NCBI GenBank assembly: GCA_009731375.1
Contig: BJOX01000160.1
Coordinates: forward strand, 817,233 to 881,232
Length of the DNA: 64,000 nucleotides
Reading direction: 5' to 3'
Source of the DNA: Paulinella micropora
Lineage: Eukaryota; Cercozoa; Imbricatea; Euglyphida
Shown here one piece after another: positions 9,801 to 19,487 of this stretch. The position numbers were made by a program, and so were the translations under genes. Under the pieces are notes generated by a model. The model ran no database searches, was not told the DNA's origin, and worked only from the letters and a program-made list of their open reading frames with translations. How positions within the stretch are numbered: the first letter of the stretch is position 1; each line of letters starts with the position of its first letter.

Positions 9801-12663
9801 TGCGATTGGGGCTGTATTACAACAAGAGGATGAGGAGAAGAAATTACGCCCAATCATGTTTATTAGTAGGAAGTTGTGTGCGGCGGAGAGAAACTATTGC
9901 ACAAGGCAAAGAGAGGCGTTAGCGGTGGTGTGGGCCCTCAAGAGGCTCAGAGAGTATTTGTGGGGAGGACCTCAATTTACTGTCAGAACTGATCATCATA
10001 ACCTGTTATGGTTGATGAATCATGAACAGACGGGACGGCTGGCGCGGTGGCAAGCGTTCTTGTCTTGTTTCGATTTTACAATGGTCCATCTACCGGGAAA
10101 GCGAAATGTGGTCGCTGATAGCCTCTCTAGGCTAGAGTTTAACTCAGAAGTATCGGCGTTGGTGTCCACGGTGGAGATGGAAGACTTGTCCACTGACAAG
10201 GTGTATGAGGTCAGCCACATTGAGGCGATGGAGATGGCGAGTGGAGTCCGATATGACCGCACAGGTCTACGGTACAGTCCACAAGGCCCGGATCACGGGA
10301 TATGTTGTGAGCTACATACCCAGGAGGACGCTGAGTGGTCCTATGAGGTATATGAGAATGCGAAGGCGAACATAAGAGAGGAAGAGGAGACGCAGGAAGT
10401 TTATGCGGAGCCTCCTCAAGAGCGGAGAAGTGACCTAGACGATGACCCGGAAAGAATCGGGGTACGGCTAGAAGATGGTACTATCCATATAGCCTCGCCT
10501 ACCGCATGGAGGCAACAACAGGCTCAAGATCCGGAGTTTAAAGAACTGATACAGTTATATCAGAACCCGGATGAGCTACGGATGACGAAAGCGATCAAAG
10601 ATCAGATGAAGGAGATGGGATGGAGAGATGGTCTACTGTGGTACAAGGGCCTTCACGGTCGCTATGCGTCACAGCCGGACAAATGGACCCTTTGGGTACC
10701 GGAGAGTCTGAGACGATTTATATTTGTCGCAGCCCACAATTGCCCACTTTTGGCGCATCCGGGTCGACAACGAACTCATATGTTCGTAGCGAGGCGATTC
10801 TGGTGGAAGAAGATGAAGGAGGAGATAGATCAGGCGGTGGATGCATGCATCCCGTGCAAGATAAACAAAACACCACTGAAGGCAAATTTCGGCCTGATTG
10901 GCGAATTTCCTCTTCATGCGGGGATGTTTGAGTTTATACACATTGATCATGTGGGACCTTTCCCAGAATCGAAGGATGGTTACAAATACCTCCTTACGGC
11001 TATTGACAGAGCCACCAACTATGTGTGGATCATCCCTGTCAAAGACGTTACCGGCAAGACGACGGCCGAGGCGCTGATCGATAGGATCATCTCACAGATC
11101 GGAGTACCAAGAAAGATATGTTCTGATCGAGGCTCGGACTTTAATAACGAGGTCATCGACAAACTATCTAAGTATTACGGGATGAAATGGCAATATGTTA
11201 CTGCCTATAACCCGCGAGCAAATGGGAAAATCGAGCGGGTACACAGACCCCTCAAAGCCTCGCTAAAGATGTATTGCACGAAGAAGGAGAATCAAAGAGC
11301 ATGGGTCGAGGCAGCACCATCATTTGCGTTTGCAATGAACTGTCTACCCTCTACGGCGTTAGGAGGCTCGAAGAGCTCAATCTCGCCATATCAGTTAGTA
11401 TATGGGCGTGAGCCTGATATCCCGACTTCGCTCCTTCACCCAAAAGACACTTGGGCGGATGCGGATGAGTTGTTTGGGATGAGACTTAGAGTGAAGATGG
11501 AGGCGGAACAAATAGTCAGGGCGCATAGAGAGGCGGAGCGCCGAAAGACTGATGCTGAAGGGGTGCGACAAGCGCACTTGGATCAGATCAAGTTCCAGGT
11601 CGGGGATATTGTACTATTGTACCATCCTCAAGTCCCGAAGGGAGTCAGCTCTAAGCTGTTCACTCACTGGAAAGGACCTTATCAGATTATGGAACAGACG
11701 GGACCTCTGAATTACAAGATCAGGGGTAGAGGGAAGGTGCAAATTGTGAATGTAAGAAGGCTGATTAAGTATGATCCCTTCTTACTGGAAGATGAATCCG
11801 TTGAGGAGGCGTTAAAACGGATGAAGGATGATTTCAAAGAGGTGCCGCCCATCCACAAGGAGGCTGGCATAGACCAAGACGATGCTTATCGGGCACCGAT
11901 AGCTGAGAAGGAGGAGAGTGAGGTGGACAGCAAGGAGAAGACTGACCGCATAAGCGCGGTGGGGACTCAGTCCAAGTCTCCGCGAGAGCATAGCGGAAAG
12001 AAGGAGAAGATCACAGAGGCGCAGCTAAGGAGAGCGCGGAATGATCTTATCAACGACCAACCGAGGAAGGCGATGAGGTCGATGAGATCAAAGGACGTCC
12101 ACCAGGAGGAGGAGGGGACGGACACTGACCCAAACGCGGGCAACGTTGAGATTGTCCATGAGCGATGGAAGGAAGGCGATGCGATAGCAACCATCGCATG
12201 GGTGAAAAATGTTTTCTATCTGATGAGACCAGCGGAACAACATGTCGCTGATGACACTCTCTCAGACTTATACTTGATGCGGGTCGTGGCGGTCCCACGA
12301 CAGATGCGTGTCACACGGACACTCAAAATATCATCAGCCGCAAAGATAGTACAACCGATACTCCAGTTCTGGAGAAGTATGGACCCGGTTGAGGATCCAA
12401 AGGCAAGACATTATCTGCCAGTATATAAAGACGCAAAAAGTCTCGAGACATGGGATGATACAATTACTCCCAGAGACAAGGATTACACTGCGTGGACCAT
12501 TCAGACACTGCCAAGAGGAGTGCTTGATGTCCCTTTTGAATTATCGTTGGGCGGAATCCCTAATAAGATCTGGGACATTCTCGAACAGTCAAAGTTCGAT
12601 CTGACTTTTGTTGGTGGTCCTCCACCAGGCAAAGAAATCCGCGCCAGACGACGAAGGCAGTGA
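6850..12663 (+). CDS. Pol polyprotein (protease, RT, RNase H, integrase)
   Basis: The frame is open from just after the gag UGA to TGA at 12661-12663, about 1,937 codons. From 6883, residues about 178-275 are a retropepsin-like domain. Its active-site triplet reads DTM (NDTMANINIV) instead of DTG. RT follows at about 665-870 with FYSVIDLKNGFWQIPL, LPMGLKQAPGLFQ and the catalytic YIDD. RNase H follows with VVDTDASKFAIGAVL and TDHHNLLW. Integrase has an HHCC zinc domain (HPGRQRTHMFVARRFWW ... CIPCK) and the DDE residues in FIHIDHVGPF, CSDRGSDF and NPRANGKIERVH. KLFTHWKGPYQI is the GPY/F module. About 300 further residues at the C-terminus have no recognised domain. No chromodomain was seen. Confidence 0.95.
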   Translation: MEGEEERKEKTVKFNPKVTVLSNAVVQTGPTLPLCENKDVGTQRLQPQGSLIPVHTARLPMITDANRKARLAMEARRPMADVSPRPSKQPRTDSMSTVAAGGEQKDNVCTQVPQDNVAQIVNAPVPQNNKNVNEVKQEEKKEELKNLETRLQNLERKVLVLAANIHRPDALCYTELYCETLKTILKVGNDTMANINIVGRKFFNRYRDWVDGNMKKSTGTLKGVSSRTDITGIITLTFKLKSARVYRMDLYVVPGYHGSILLSYDQLATMGAVIDCAARRVIYGVKRGEENDIDPFNATDSYEAYELSLATDHKKMAIAHEALEVYVHPHVVRPDELSWTDNWESQVCTVTVPTCHWDKKSIDDLIEKRKEEIICVAQRSPSLARFAEGVGTDVHITNGYCFHAKVGEEKREAFVPRRTGRIPDTPPETIKSFITDFWGDEPTWPRSLSEVKKCLRTLFENNKPYTIILPYNEKAIWAQEIRDRLIDHPIPVPSRKQQLVVACRMGTREQSSAYKRKLRDLDKLKLIPQAFTCFDGFYTRKAPLQYARLIDMLVELGKDDEPDTVTYEKTGLDDVSEEDLGLEEDREPLKQHKQMSDEDFQEAARKILEEGVGTEKEKELLKAKLEANKEIFDPPHAGGVKPEDFTAVIYKIPGAEPSPAPRRANLSIHEAKIAEELARQLLNEDFIERSTSPIVSQPRIVPKPGGEWRLTVNYARVNKVLEEERNPLPTLEEGRRVLRNAKFYSVIDLKNGFWQIPLEEKSRWLTAFVVGMEIYQWKVLPMGLKQAPGLFQKAMQKMLSSQYDDLSDGGFMRRRGQKAGEYAFCYIDDIIVYSNTMEEYIDHLSDIFRHIGAFGLKCNLKKCQLAKMSVTYLGYEISHNRVSISKEKREEIMNRPIPKNRTELHSFLAMAQYYSQFIPDWGATRAKLEKMIDFGDFEKWDEEALQAFHALKDLIYKDPKDGGLVLTMPDFTKQFVVDTDASKFAIGAVLQQEDEEKKLRPIMFISRKLCAAERNYCTRQREALAVVWALKRLREYLWGGPQFTVRTDHHNLLWLMNHEQTGRLARWQAFLSCFDFTMVHLPGKRNVVADSLSRLEFNSEVSALVSTVEMEDLSTDKVYEVSHIEAMEMASGVRYDRTGLRYSPQGPDHGICCELHTQEDAEWSYEVYENAKANIREEEETQEVYAEPPQERRSDLDDDPERIGVRLEDGTIHIASPTAWRQQQAQDPEFKELIQLYQNPDELRMTKAIKDQMKEMGWRDGLLWYKGLHGRYASQPDKWTLWVPESLRRFIFVAAHNCPLLAHPGRQRTHMFVARRFWWKKMKEEIDQAVDACIPCKINKTPLKANFGLIGEFPLHAGMFEFIHIDHVGPFPESKDGYKYLLTAIDRATNYVWIIPVKDVTGKTTAEALIDRIISQIGVPRKICSDRGSDFNNEVIDKLSKYYGMKWQYVTAYNPRANGKIERVHRPLKASLKMYCTKKENQRAWVEAAPSFAFAMNCLPSTALGGSKSSISPYQLVYGREPDIPTSLLHPKDTWADADELFGMRLRVKMEAEQIVRAHREAERRKTDAEGVRQAHLDQIKFQVGDIVLLYHPQVPKGVSSKLFTHWKGPYQIMEQTGPLNYKIRGRGKVQIVNVRRLIKYDPFLLEDESVEEALKRMKDDFKEVPPIHKEAGIDQDDAYRAPIAEKEESEVDSKEKTDRISAVGTQSKSPREHSGKKEKITEAQLRRARNDLINDQPRKAMRSMRSKDVHQEEEGTDTDPNAGNVEIVHERWKEGDAIATIAWVKNVFYLMRPAEQHVADDTLSDLYLMRVVAVPRQMRVTRTLKISSAAKIVQPILQFWRSMDPVEDPKARHYLPVYKDAKSLETWDDTITPRDKDYTAWTIQTLPRGVLDVPFELSLGGIPNKIWDILEQSKFDLTFVGGPPPGKEIRARRRRQ

Positions 12664-13505
12664 CAAAGAAACTATTTTTCTTTATGCGTCTCAAATAAAC
12701 TGATTGATTGCCCACGGCGTATCATGATTTGATCATGCATCATCAGTTATCAATATGAATATTAAAAAGACTCAGTGATATAACTTGGCATTCGATCGCA
12801 ACATACGAGTGCGAAAGGTCGATCGACGATGATACTACACCGTATACGGGGATCGCTAGTGTATTGAGCGATGGTGTTCCCGGGTATGACCCTTTCCAAG
12901 TCCTGGGATGATGTTCTCGAAAATGAAATGTTCTCTGAAACTTTCATTAAATTATTTTTTACGATAGATTATATACTGTCGTACCTGAGCACGGTCAATC
13001 TCTACTTGTGTCGGTATATCGCAGGGTCGGGTACATACACCTCGACTTCGGATATAGCTATTAGGACTGGCCCCCTAATACTATATCATAGGATATCCGC
13101 CTTATACAAGGGTATGTCATTAAAAAAGACAATGTACTTACGATCTCCCTGTGAATAATAATAATAATAATGATAATGATAAGAAGAAGAAGGAGATCAA
13201 AGGGGGAATCGTACTACAGCACCACGTTGCTTGTATTTTTTTATTAATTGTACGTTTGTTCTTGACATACTGCCAAAAAAAAAAAGAAAAAAAAAGAAAT
13301 TGAGGGGAAGGAGTTCAAAATTTACAAGAAAGGCTAGAGAATCCGCTTTGACGTGCCGTATGAGGATATATTTATCGTCTTTTAGCGTCTATCCGTGGGT
13401 CGATGCGCTGTGTGGCATGACTCCATAGCGCATACTATTTGCAGAAAGAAATCAGAAGGTGTATGACGAAAATGCTATTTCCGTCATAAAATCGGGAGGG
13501 GGTAC
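12664..13505 (+). other. retrotransposon 3' untranslated region with polypurine tract
   Basis: AT-rich non-coding stretch between pol and the 3' LTR, with a short AAT/GAT run near 13155-13185. GGGAGGGGG at 13493-13501, three bases before the LTR, is the polypurine tract that would prime plus-strand DNA. Confidence 0.6.
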
Positions 13506-13742
13506 TGTAGGCATCACCCCCCGGATAGCCGGTAAAAAATACCTTTTCCTGGTGACAGGTGCACCAGCTTGTTTTTCAGTATTATTTGTCCGAATTGGAC
13601 CTGATGCCATTTTATTCCTGGTCTGTTGCCGTTTTCCTTTTTGGCTTCACTGAGCTAATACAACGAGACATCATTCTCATTCTTGAGGACTGTGTTTGGT
13701 TGTATTACCGACTTTTTACGAGCTATCGTTGGGGGCATTACA
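13506..13742 (+). repeat. 3' LTR
   Basis: 237 bp, same ends as the 5' copy, with A at 13593 where the 5' LTR has G. It is followed by CCTC, the right copy of the target duplication. Confidence 0.95.
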
Positions 13743-14130
13743 CCTCGACCCAGTGAGGATGCTGGGAAGTTCCTTACTGCAGTGAGACCGATTAGGCGGA
13801 CTTCCTCTAAGCCCCAAGAAGCCTCTGTCGTACCGAAGTGATCCGCGGCGCACTGGTGGGTGTACATCACCCAATCTGACCGCCGAAGGGTAGATTGTGT
13901 GTTGCATACTACGACCTCCCCGCCAAGGGGATACAGGGCGTGTTGATAGTGGTACTTCTGCCGATCTGGTCGCCAAAGAAAGGCCAGAACGGACGAAGTA
14001 GCAACTGTTGGACCTCAGTTCCACCGAGGACATCTCAGCCAGGGAGCCCGACCAATACGGGAAAGCCAGACCAAAAGAAGTTACTCCTCACATTTGGATG
14101 ACAAGGGTCATCAAGGGGGGGGGGGGGAAG
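13743..14130 (+). other. probable tail of an older LTR element
   Basis: GC-richer sequence with broken short frames, ending in a long G tract (14116-14128) and then TGTAGAGC. A polypurine run followed by TG is how a 3' LTR starts, so this may be the 3' end of a second, older retroelement that the Gypsy copy landed in. No enzyme motif is readable. Confidence 0.3.
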
Positions 14131-14660
14131 TGTAGAGCAAAATTCAAAATTTAAATTTGATAATTAAATCAGAAGTCAAATTCGAATTTCGCGTATGTTC
14201 CGAAATCCAAATCACTCTGAGTAACGCCTAAAGTTACATTTCTTACCTTCGATCGCCGATACGATTCCAAGAAGGAAAATAAGCAGTCAATCTCGAGCTA
14301 AACCTTGACAGCCCACATATTCCTTCCGCTCACATTTACCTCTCTACTCCTAACTAACGGGGGTTACCGGATAAACCGGGGAGGGGGGATTGTAGGCGAA
14401 GACAGGTAAATATGTGCTACACTGATTTATGTACCCCAGTATCAAAACAGACACAACTTCATAAGAGGCAGTTAATATTACTAATCCTCTTAACCGGATA
14501 ACGATAATATTAATAGAAATGAACGTTACACTTTTTAGGCAGGACTTGAATATATTATCGTTAGGCAGGACAACGGGAACTGGCTGGTGCCACGGTTTGC
14601 CTTGGTTATTTTTGACTTTGCTAGTCTCACACATTTTCCCACCCGATCTGTGATACTTAC
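14131..14660. other. no gene recognised; possible old LTR
   Basis: AT-rich, beginning TGTAGAGCAAAATTC. No matching second copy was noticed in the window, so an LTR here is unproven. Confidence 0.2.
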
Positions 14661-14936
14661 TCAGTATATATAAGCGAAGAAAATTAGGTTATTGGCGAAG
14701 TTGTTAGAATTGGTTGAGTAAAAGGATAGGCCCATCAATAAATACATTCTTTTATCACCGAACCGGCAAAATGCCTCGGGGCTTGGGTGGCTTGCACGTA
14801 GCAACCTGAGCCGGGTGACCAACGGAAACACTTTTAATATCAAATTTTCCAACGCACGCACCCTGCTGATCGCCACATAACCAAGCACTAATGGATTAGC
14901 TGACTTCCCTAAATCCACGTTGATAATTGGGGGCAC
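14661..14936 (-). pseudogene. C-terminal fragment of a PIF1/Helitron-type helicase
   Basis: The minus-strand frame reads INVDLGKSANPLVLGYVAIS then RVRALENLIL. This matches the helicase motif VI region of PIF1-like proteins, where an arginine finger follows Y-V-A-L/I-S-R. No upstream helicase motifs (Walker A or B) and no Rep domain were found, so only the last part is left. Such fragments usually come from Helitron elements or dispersed PIF1 genes. Not functional as it stands. Confidence 0.55.
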
Positions 14937-15236
14937 TGACTCGAAGTTACAATCAGTGTTTTTTTAATCTACCGACCGGAGTTTTCACTCTCTGAAGCTC
15001 TTCAATCATACTACTCAGTAGCTATTTCTCTTAGTTTTAGCACCGCACGCAAGGCCTAAATACTTTTATTTATTAATAACTTGAATTTCCAGGGGTCGAT
15101 TTTGGTCATGTACATCGGTGGCACAGTATGATCACTATTAATATTAATGATAGTACTTTCCTCAATTTTTATTTTAATTTTTTTTCTTTACTCTTCAATT
15201 TTCCTCTTCAACACTTCCCACTTAATCCAAGTAATG

Positions 15237-15350
15237 GCAAGTATTTTATTAAAACAGTGTTTGCGTAAAAAGGCCAGTATTTTATTGTTGAAAGCAGTGT
15301 CTATATCAAAAAGGGTGGCAAGCATTTTATTAAAACAGTGTTTGCGTAAA
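15237..15350 (+). repeat. short direct repeats
   Basis: Two near-identical copies (15237-15270 and 15317-15350) of a unit containing TTTTATTAAAACAGTGTTTG, with a partial third copy between them. They directly precede the GAAA tract. Confidence 0.7.
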
Positions 15351-15354
15351 AAAA

Positions 15355-15921
15355 AGTGAAGAAAGTAAGAAAGAAAAGAAAGAAAAGGAAGAAAAGGAAG
15401 AAAAAGAAAAGAAAGAAAGAAAAAGAACAGAAAGAAAGAAAAAGAAAAGAAAGAAAAAGAAAAGAAAGAAAAGAAAAAGAAAAGAAAGAAAAGAAAAAGA
15501 AAAAGAAAAGAAAAGAAAAAGAAAAGAAAAGAAAGAAAGAAAGAAAGAAAAGAAAAAGAAAAAGAAAGAAAAGAAAGAAAGAAAAGAAAGAAAGAAAAGA
15601 AAGAAAGAAAGAAAGAAAGAAAGAAAAACAGAAACAGAAAATAAGAAAGAAAAGAAAGAAAGAAAAGAAAGAAACGAAAGAAACGAAAGAAAGAAACGAA
15701 AGAAAGGAAGAGAGAAAAAAGAAAAGAAAAGAAAAGAAAGAAAAGAAAGAAAGAAAGAAAGAAGAAAGAAAAGAAAGAAAGAAAAGAAAGAAAAGAAAAG
15801 AAAGAAAAGCAAAGAAAAGCAAAGAAAAGCAAAGAAAAAAAAAGAAAGCAAGAAAAGAAGAGCAAAGAAAAGCAAGAAAAGAAAAGCAAGAAAAGAAAAG
15901 AAAGGACGAAAGAAAGAACGA

Positions 15922-15953
<32 letters not shown>

Positions 15954-15995
15954 AACGAAGGAAGGAAGGATGGAAGGAAGGAAGGAAGGAGGAGC
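15355..15995 (+). repeat. polypurine GAAA/GAAAA microsatellite
   Basis: About 640 bp of almost pure A and G in GAAA and GAAAA steps, decaying to GGAA at the right end. All frames across it give Lys/Glu/Arg or Phe/Ser/Leu runs that are not real proteins. A tract this long can form triplex (H-DNA) structures. Confidence 0.95.
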
Positions 15996-16382
15996 AAGAT
16001 GCAGCCGTTTCATAACAAGGAAGAAAGGAAGGTGAAAACCATTAAAAAAAAGGGAAGTGAGGGACGACAATAGCCAAGAGAAAAAGCATACACAAAACCG
16101 AAAGAAAAACAAGGGCCCCACTTTGAAAAAGGAAGGTAATTGTGTTCAGCTAATAAAAAACGTATGACAAGTCGTTTTGGTTCGTAAATAATAAGAAACA
16201 CTCACATTTAAACAAATCGAAAGCATGTAAAGTCACAGACAAACAGGGTCTGAATGCTTATACACCGGTCGTGCGATGTCCGATGCAATGCTACTCCTCA
16301 TAGGTCGCACACTTTAAGTCCACGATAAATACCCACACTATAACTCAACCATTTTATAATACAGTTCATGAATAATTTCGAT
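15996..16382. other. no gene recognised
   Basis: Ordinary AT-rich spacer between the microsatellite and the 3' end of the NAD kinase gene. It should contain the 3' UTR and polyadenylation region of that minus-strand gene. Confidence 0.3.
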
Positions 16383-19015
16383 TCACCCAAGTTTCTTTTG
16401 TGCTTCTCGCAAATTCCAGTGTAATATTCTGCAAACAGACAAAAACAAGTATCACATGATAAAACAGTGAGCATCGCACTCGAGTGAGCTCTTACCCAGA
16501 TACTCCATGTATCCAATCTGTTGTCTGATCGAAGTTACAGATACCTGAAAAGATTTTAATGTAAGTACATACGTTTGACCCGTATGGCTTGCGTCAAACT
16601 CCCTCTTTGCTTCCCGTGGCTGCTCTATCTCTGTCTCTCTCTGTCTCTGTCTATGTCTCCTTCCCTCTCTCTGTCTCTGTCTATGTCTCCTTCCCTCTCT
16701 CTCTCCCTCAAACCCCTTTCTCCCTTTCTCTCTCTTTCTCTCCCTCCCCACAAGTGAAGATACTAAATATAGATTATACAATCTAGTCATATAATGCATA
16801 CATAGAACATGTTTTACATAGTTACTGCTCATACGACGAGGCAGTTCTGCGCGATAAAGCCGGACAAAATATCGTCCAGTGGGCGCTACCCAGAAAAAAG
16901 CATCCACTGGGCGATATCCGCAAAATAGCGTCCACCGGGGGGATAATCCAAGCGCTGAATTTATTGGGTTTTACGTAATTGCCCTAGTTGCTGTCCACCA
17001 CAAACCAAAAAAAAAGTTGTGAAACTTTTTTTGTTTGTGGTGGACAGCAATTTTTGACGTAAAATCCAACAACCTCAGCTTAGGAATATACGCAATTTGC
17101 AGGACATACGTCATGATGACATGTTCGATGTTTGCCTCGTCGTATGAGCATTAAGATATAATAATGAGGAAAGGATCGGGCTTCACCGCCCAGAGGTGGA
17201 ACCGTGGAAAAGCCCTCGCGCAAGCGCTCGGGCTTTTCACCTCCCCTCGGCTCTTCTGGGCAGTAAAGCCCTCTCTTCCTTCATTAAGTATAAGATAGTG
17301 ATGTAAAAGATGTTTACATGATTAAAACTTCAAAAAATTTACAATTTCATACCAGTATTTGGATCAGTCATACATTCAAAGCCATGCATACTTCCGATGA
17401 TAGATGTGTAGGCTGTATTCTATTTTATGCGCGCTAGGAAGAAAAGTACCCGGGATGGGGTACGAGGCCACACGGATGTGCACTCGATCCTTCTTGTCAA
17501 GCATGTGCACTTTTTGCCCGTCAACGATACACTATGGAACAACAAGAACAACTGAATGTGAAACAAGACGGGAAAGAGCGGTCACGGACCACTGGACGGG
17601 TGCGCGCATTGTCTGAAACCTACCAACCATGGAGTATACACTTTATAAATCAAAGCAAGTGACTGACTTTGATCGTGACGACAGAGCTGTCGGGCACCAC
17701 CAGTGGTCGGAAAGACAACGAAAATGGTGCATTTGGTGTGATGAGAATGCCTGGCACATGAGGGTGCACCAAAGTACCACCTGCAGACAGGTTGTAAGCG
17801 CTGGAGCCGGTGGGAGTGGCAATGATGATGCCGTCAGACTGTGCCTTAGTAAAGAAAACATTGTCCACGTAGCAATCTAGAGTGACCATGCCCGCTTCTG
17901 TGCCGCGGTCTATCACCACTTCGTTAAGAACACTCCATGGGCCAGAGACTGTGGAGTCCCTTGCTGGCAGCTTGACTGGTGGGGGAGAGAGAGAAGAGGC
18001 TGCGACAGAGGAAGACTGTGAGGTCTCGAGTGGCTCCACTTTTCTGGTCACTCTGACTGAGAGTCGGCTGCGCAAGGTGATGTAGAAATCTCCAGCGAGC
18101 ACCTTGGTCAGCGACTCCTTGTAGCCTTCAATAGGAAATCCAGTTAAAAAGCCCAAGGAACCCAAAGCAAAGGCTATGACGGGAGGCATGGCTCGTTTGA
18201 AAAGGCGAGAACACCAAAGGACTGTTCCATCTCCTCCCAAGCTCACAATAAAATCCACTGTTCTGTTAAGAGACGATTCCTCGCTTGCATTCCAGGTTTT
18301 TAAAAAATTAGGCATGCCCTCCTCTCGCTGCACCGTTGGTTCAACGTACACTGACAGTCCTTGCTTGTGTAGGAAGTTTGCTACCTTCGCAGTCCAAGTT
18401 GTGGCAGTCTTGTCTCGAGGCTTCTTTACTATCAATGCTGCCTTTGGAGGCGCACCCCAGATGAGGCGGCACAGGTTGCGCGAAGCGATGTTGTACTTGA
18501 TCTCTGAGTTCTTGACGAGTTCATACTCCATCCCCTGCGCATTCGCTTGAAGCAGCCTCAAGGCGGGTTTTCTTTGGTCTTGATTAAACTTAGAAACTTT
18601 GAGCACGGGTCTGGGTGCGGCACGAGACGCATCGCCAGTGTCTAGGGTCACTAGGTCACTGTCTACCAAATTGCGTTGTTCAAAGTCTTGCTGAAAGTCC
18701 CGGATTACTGAAGAGTCATCGTTGTTCTGTCTGCTGAACTCGAGCTTATCCTGTCCAGTATTTTGGACACGGGGGGCCGAGAGAGCTTTCAAATTGTGCT
18801 CCAGCCGTGAGATGTCGAGCTGACAATGGTCAAGTTCGATTTCAAGGTCTGCCAGCTTGCGTCGTAGCTTGACCTCAGCCCCCACTGCCGAATGGTAACT
18901 GGATGGACTGGCGTACTTGATAGCAACATCTTTGGAGTTCAATCCGTTTTGTGAGCCCCTCTTTGTTCGCTGCTGGCCCAGAAGGTGCAAAATTTCTTCA
19001 AGAGCGGCGTGGACC
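16383..19015 (-). CDS. NAD kinase 1 (spliced, minus strand)
   Basis: Cytosolic-type NAD kinase: ATP + NAD+ to NADP+. The large exon (17668 up to about 19015) carries an N-terminal coiled coil, then [20 protein letters not shown], the catalytic [25 protein letters not shown], the substrate-binding LNEVVIDRG and [14 protein letters not shown]. The 3' exons can be followed by splice signals and matching phase: possibly 17586-17612, then 17450-17531 (VDGQKVHML ... YPIPG), 16496-16544 ([14 protein letters not shown]) and 16383-16428 ([13 protein letters not shown], stop). The YP.P..C and LHWN blocks match the family C-terminus. The 5' boundary is uncertain: the open frame runs up to 19152, but its first part resembles the 3' end of the neighbouring kinase, so a boundary near 19015 (acceptor-like GGGTCAG) is preferred. 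Confidence 0.85.
16621..16750 (+). repeat. CT-rich tandem repeat
   Basis: Pyrimidine-rich repeat in the NAD kinase 1 intron. A unit of about 40 bp containing CTCTGTCTATGTCTCCTTCC is present twice and is surrounded by simple CT/CTGT steps. Confidence 0.8.
16826..17150. mobile_element. MITE-like element with 18-bp perfect terminal inverted repeats
   Basis: The ends TGCTCATACGACGAGGCA (16826-16843) and its exact reverse complement (17133-17150) enclose 325 bp with no coding capacity. The left half has three degenerate copies of a GTCCASYGGG motif. The right half has a strong internal palindrome (16988-17050) built on TTGCTGTCCACCACAAAC. TTA next to both ends is a possible short target duplication, but on the left it is one base off. 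It lies in an intron of NAD kinase 1. Family not identified. Confidence 0.65.
17163..17285. repeat. imperfect foldback (nested inverted repeat)
   Basis: The arms AATGAGGAAAGGATCGGGCT ... and ... CCCTCTCTTCCTTCATT enclose a second inverted pair (GCCCAGAGG/CTTCTGGGC) and an inner stem AAAGCCC/GGGCTTT. The whole could fold into one long hairpin inside the NAD kinase 1 intron, 12 bp from the MITE-like element. Confidence 0.7.
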
Positions 19016-19029
19016 TCACCTGACCCTTC

Positions 19030-19180
19030 TTCCCGGCTTGGGTACGATTCTTCGCCGCCATGAGTGCCTGAGGCTCGAGCTTTGACCAGCACGAACTCAC
19101 GCACGCCACGTACCCAATCCCACGTTTGATCAAAGTTGCAGATTCCTAACATGGGGTAAAGACACGGATGAACGAAGGGA
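19030..19180 (-). other. probable last exon of NAD kinase 2
   Basis: Minus-strand reading gives [20 protein letters not shown], which aligns without gaps to the C-terminal block of NAD kinase 1 ([19 protein letters not shown]). That block is a family C-terminal motif, so it cannot be an N-terminus. It is therefore the 3' part of the upstream gene (NAD kinase 2), or a leftover of the tandem duplication, running by chance in frame into NAD kinase 1. A final LHWN-type exon for this copy was not found. Confidence 0.55.
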
Positions 19181-19292
19181 TCCCCTAAACGAACATACCA
19201 GGAATTGGAAAAGCGTCGACTCGTAAATTCACTTTGTCGTTCCTACATGCACAGCTCTAAAATGCCTCCTTTCCAACTTGACAGACGCTTAC

Positions 19293-19330
19293 GGCTCAAG
19301 GTTAAAAACTGTAAGCCCATCGACAATAAC
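19293..19330 (-). other. possible small internal exon of NAD kinase 2
   Basis: Minus-strand TTTAG acceptor, 38 nt coding VIVDGLTVFNLE, then a GTAAGC donor. V-D-G corresponds to the VDGQ block of NAD kinase 1. Phase to the last exon could not be made to fit, so the exon structure here is open. Confidence 0.3.
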
Positions 19331-19487
19331 CTAAATCAGCAATGTTTCGTGCGACAGGTGGAGTCTGCACACTGCACTATGGAAAAGGGGAAGGGATTGG
19401 AACCACTGGCTTGCAGCGCGAAGCATCCGATACCTACAAGTAAGAAGCGGCAGGCGTATATCCAAAAATTTGCCAGCGGACAAGGAC

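Larger units (their letters stand above)
3130..13742 (+). mobile_element. full-length Ty3/Gypsy-type LTR retrotransposon
   Basis: It is bounded by two 237-bp LTRs with TG...CA ends and flanked by the 4-bp direct repeat CCTC (3126-3129 and 13743-13746). The internal part has a primer-binding-site candidate, gag, pol (protease, RT, RNase H, integrase) and a polypurine tract, all on the plus strand. RT before RNase H before integrase is the Gypsy (Metaviridae) order. Both long frames are open, and the LTRs differ at only one base (3217 G versus 13593 A). This points to a young insertion that may still be active. Confidence 0.95.

Noticed and set aside
15188-16121. Long Lys/Glu-rich and Phe/Ser/Leu-rich open frames on both strands
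   Set aside because: They are translations of the GAAA microsatellite; frames are open only because the repeat lacks stop codons.
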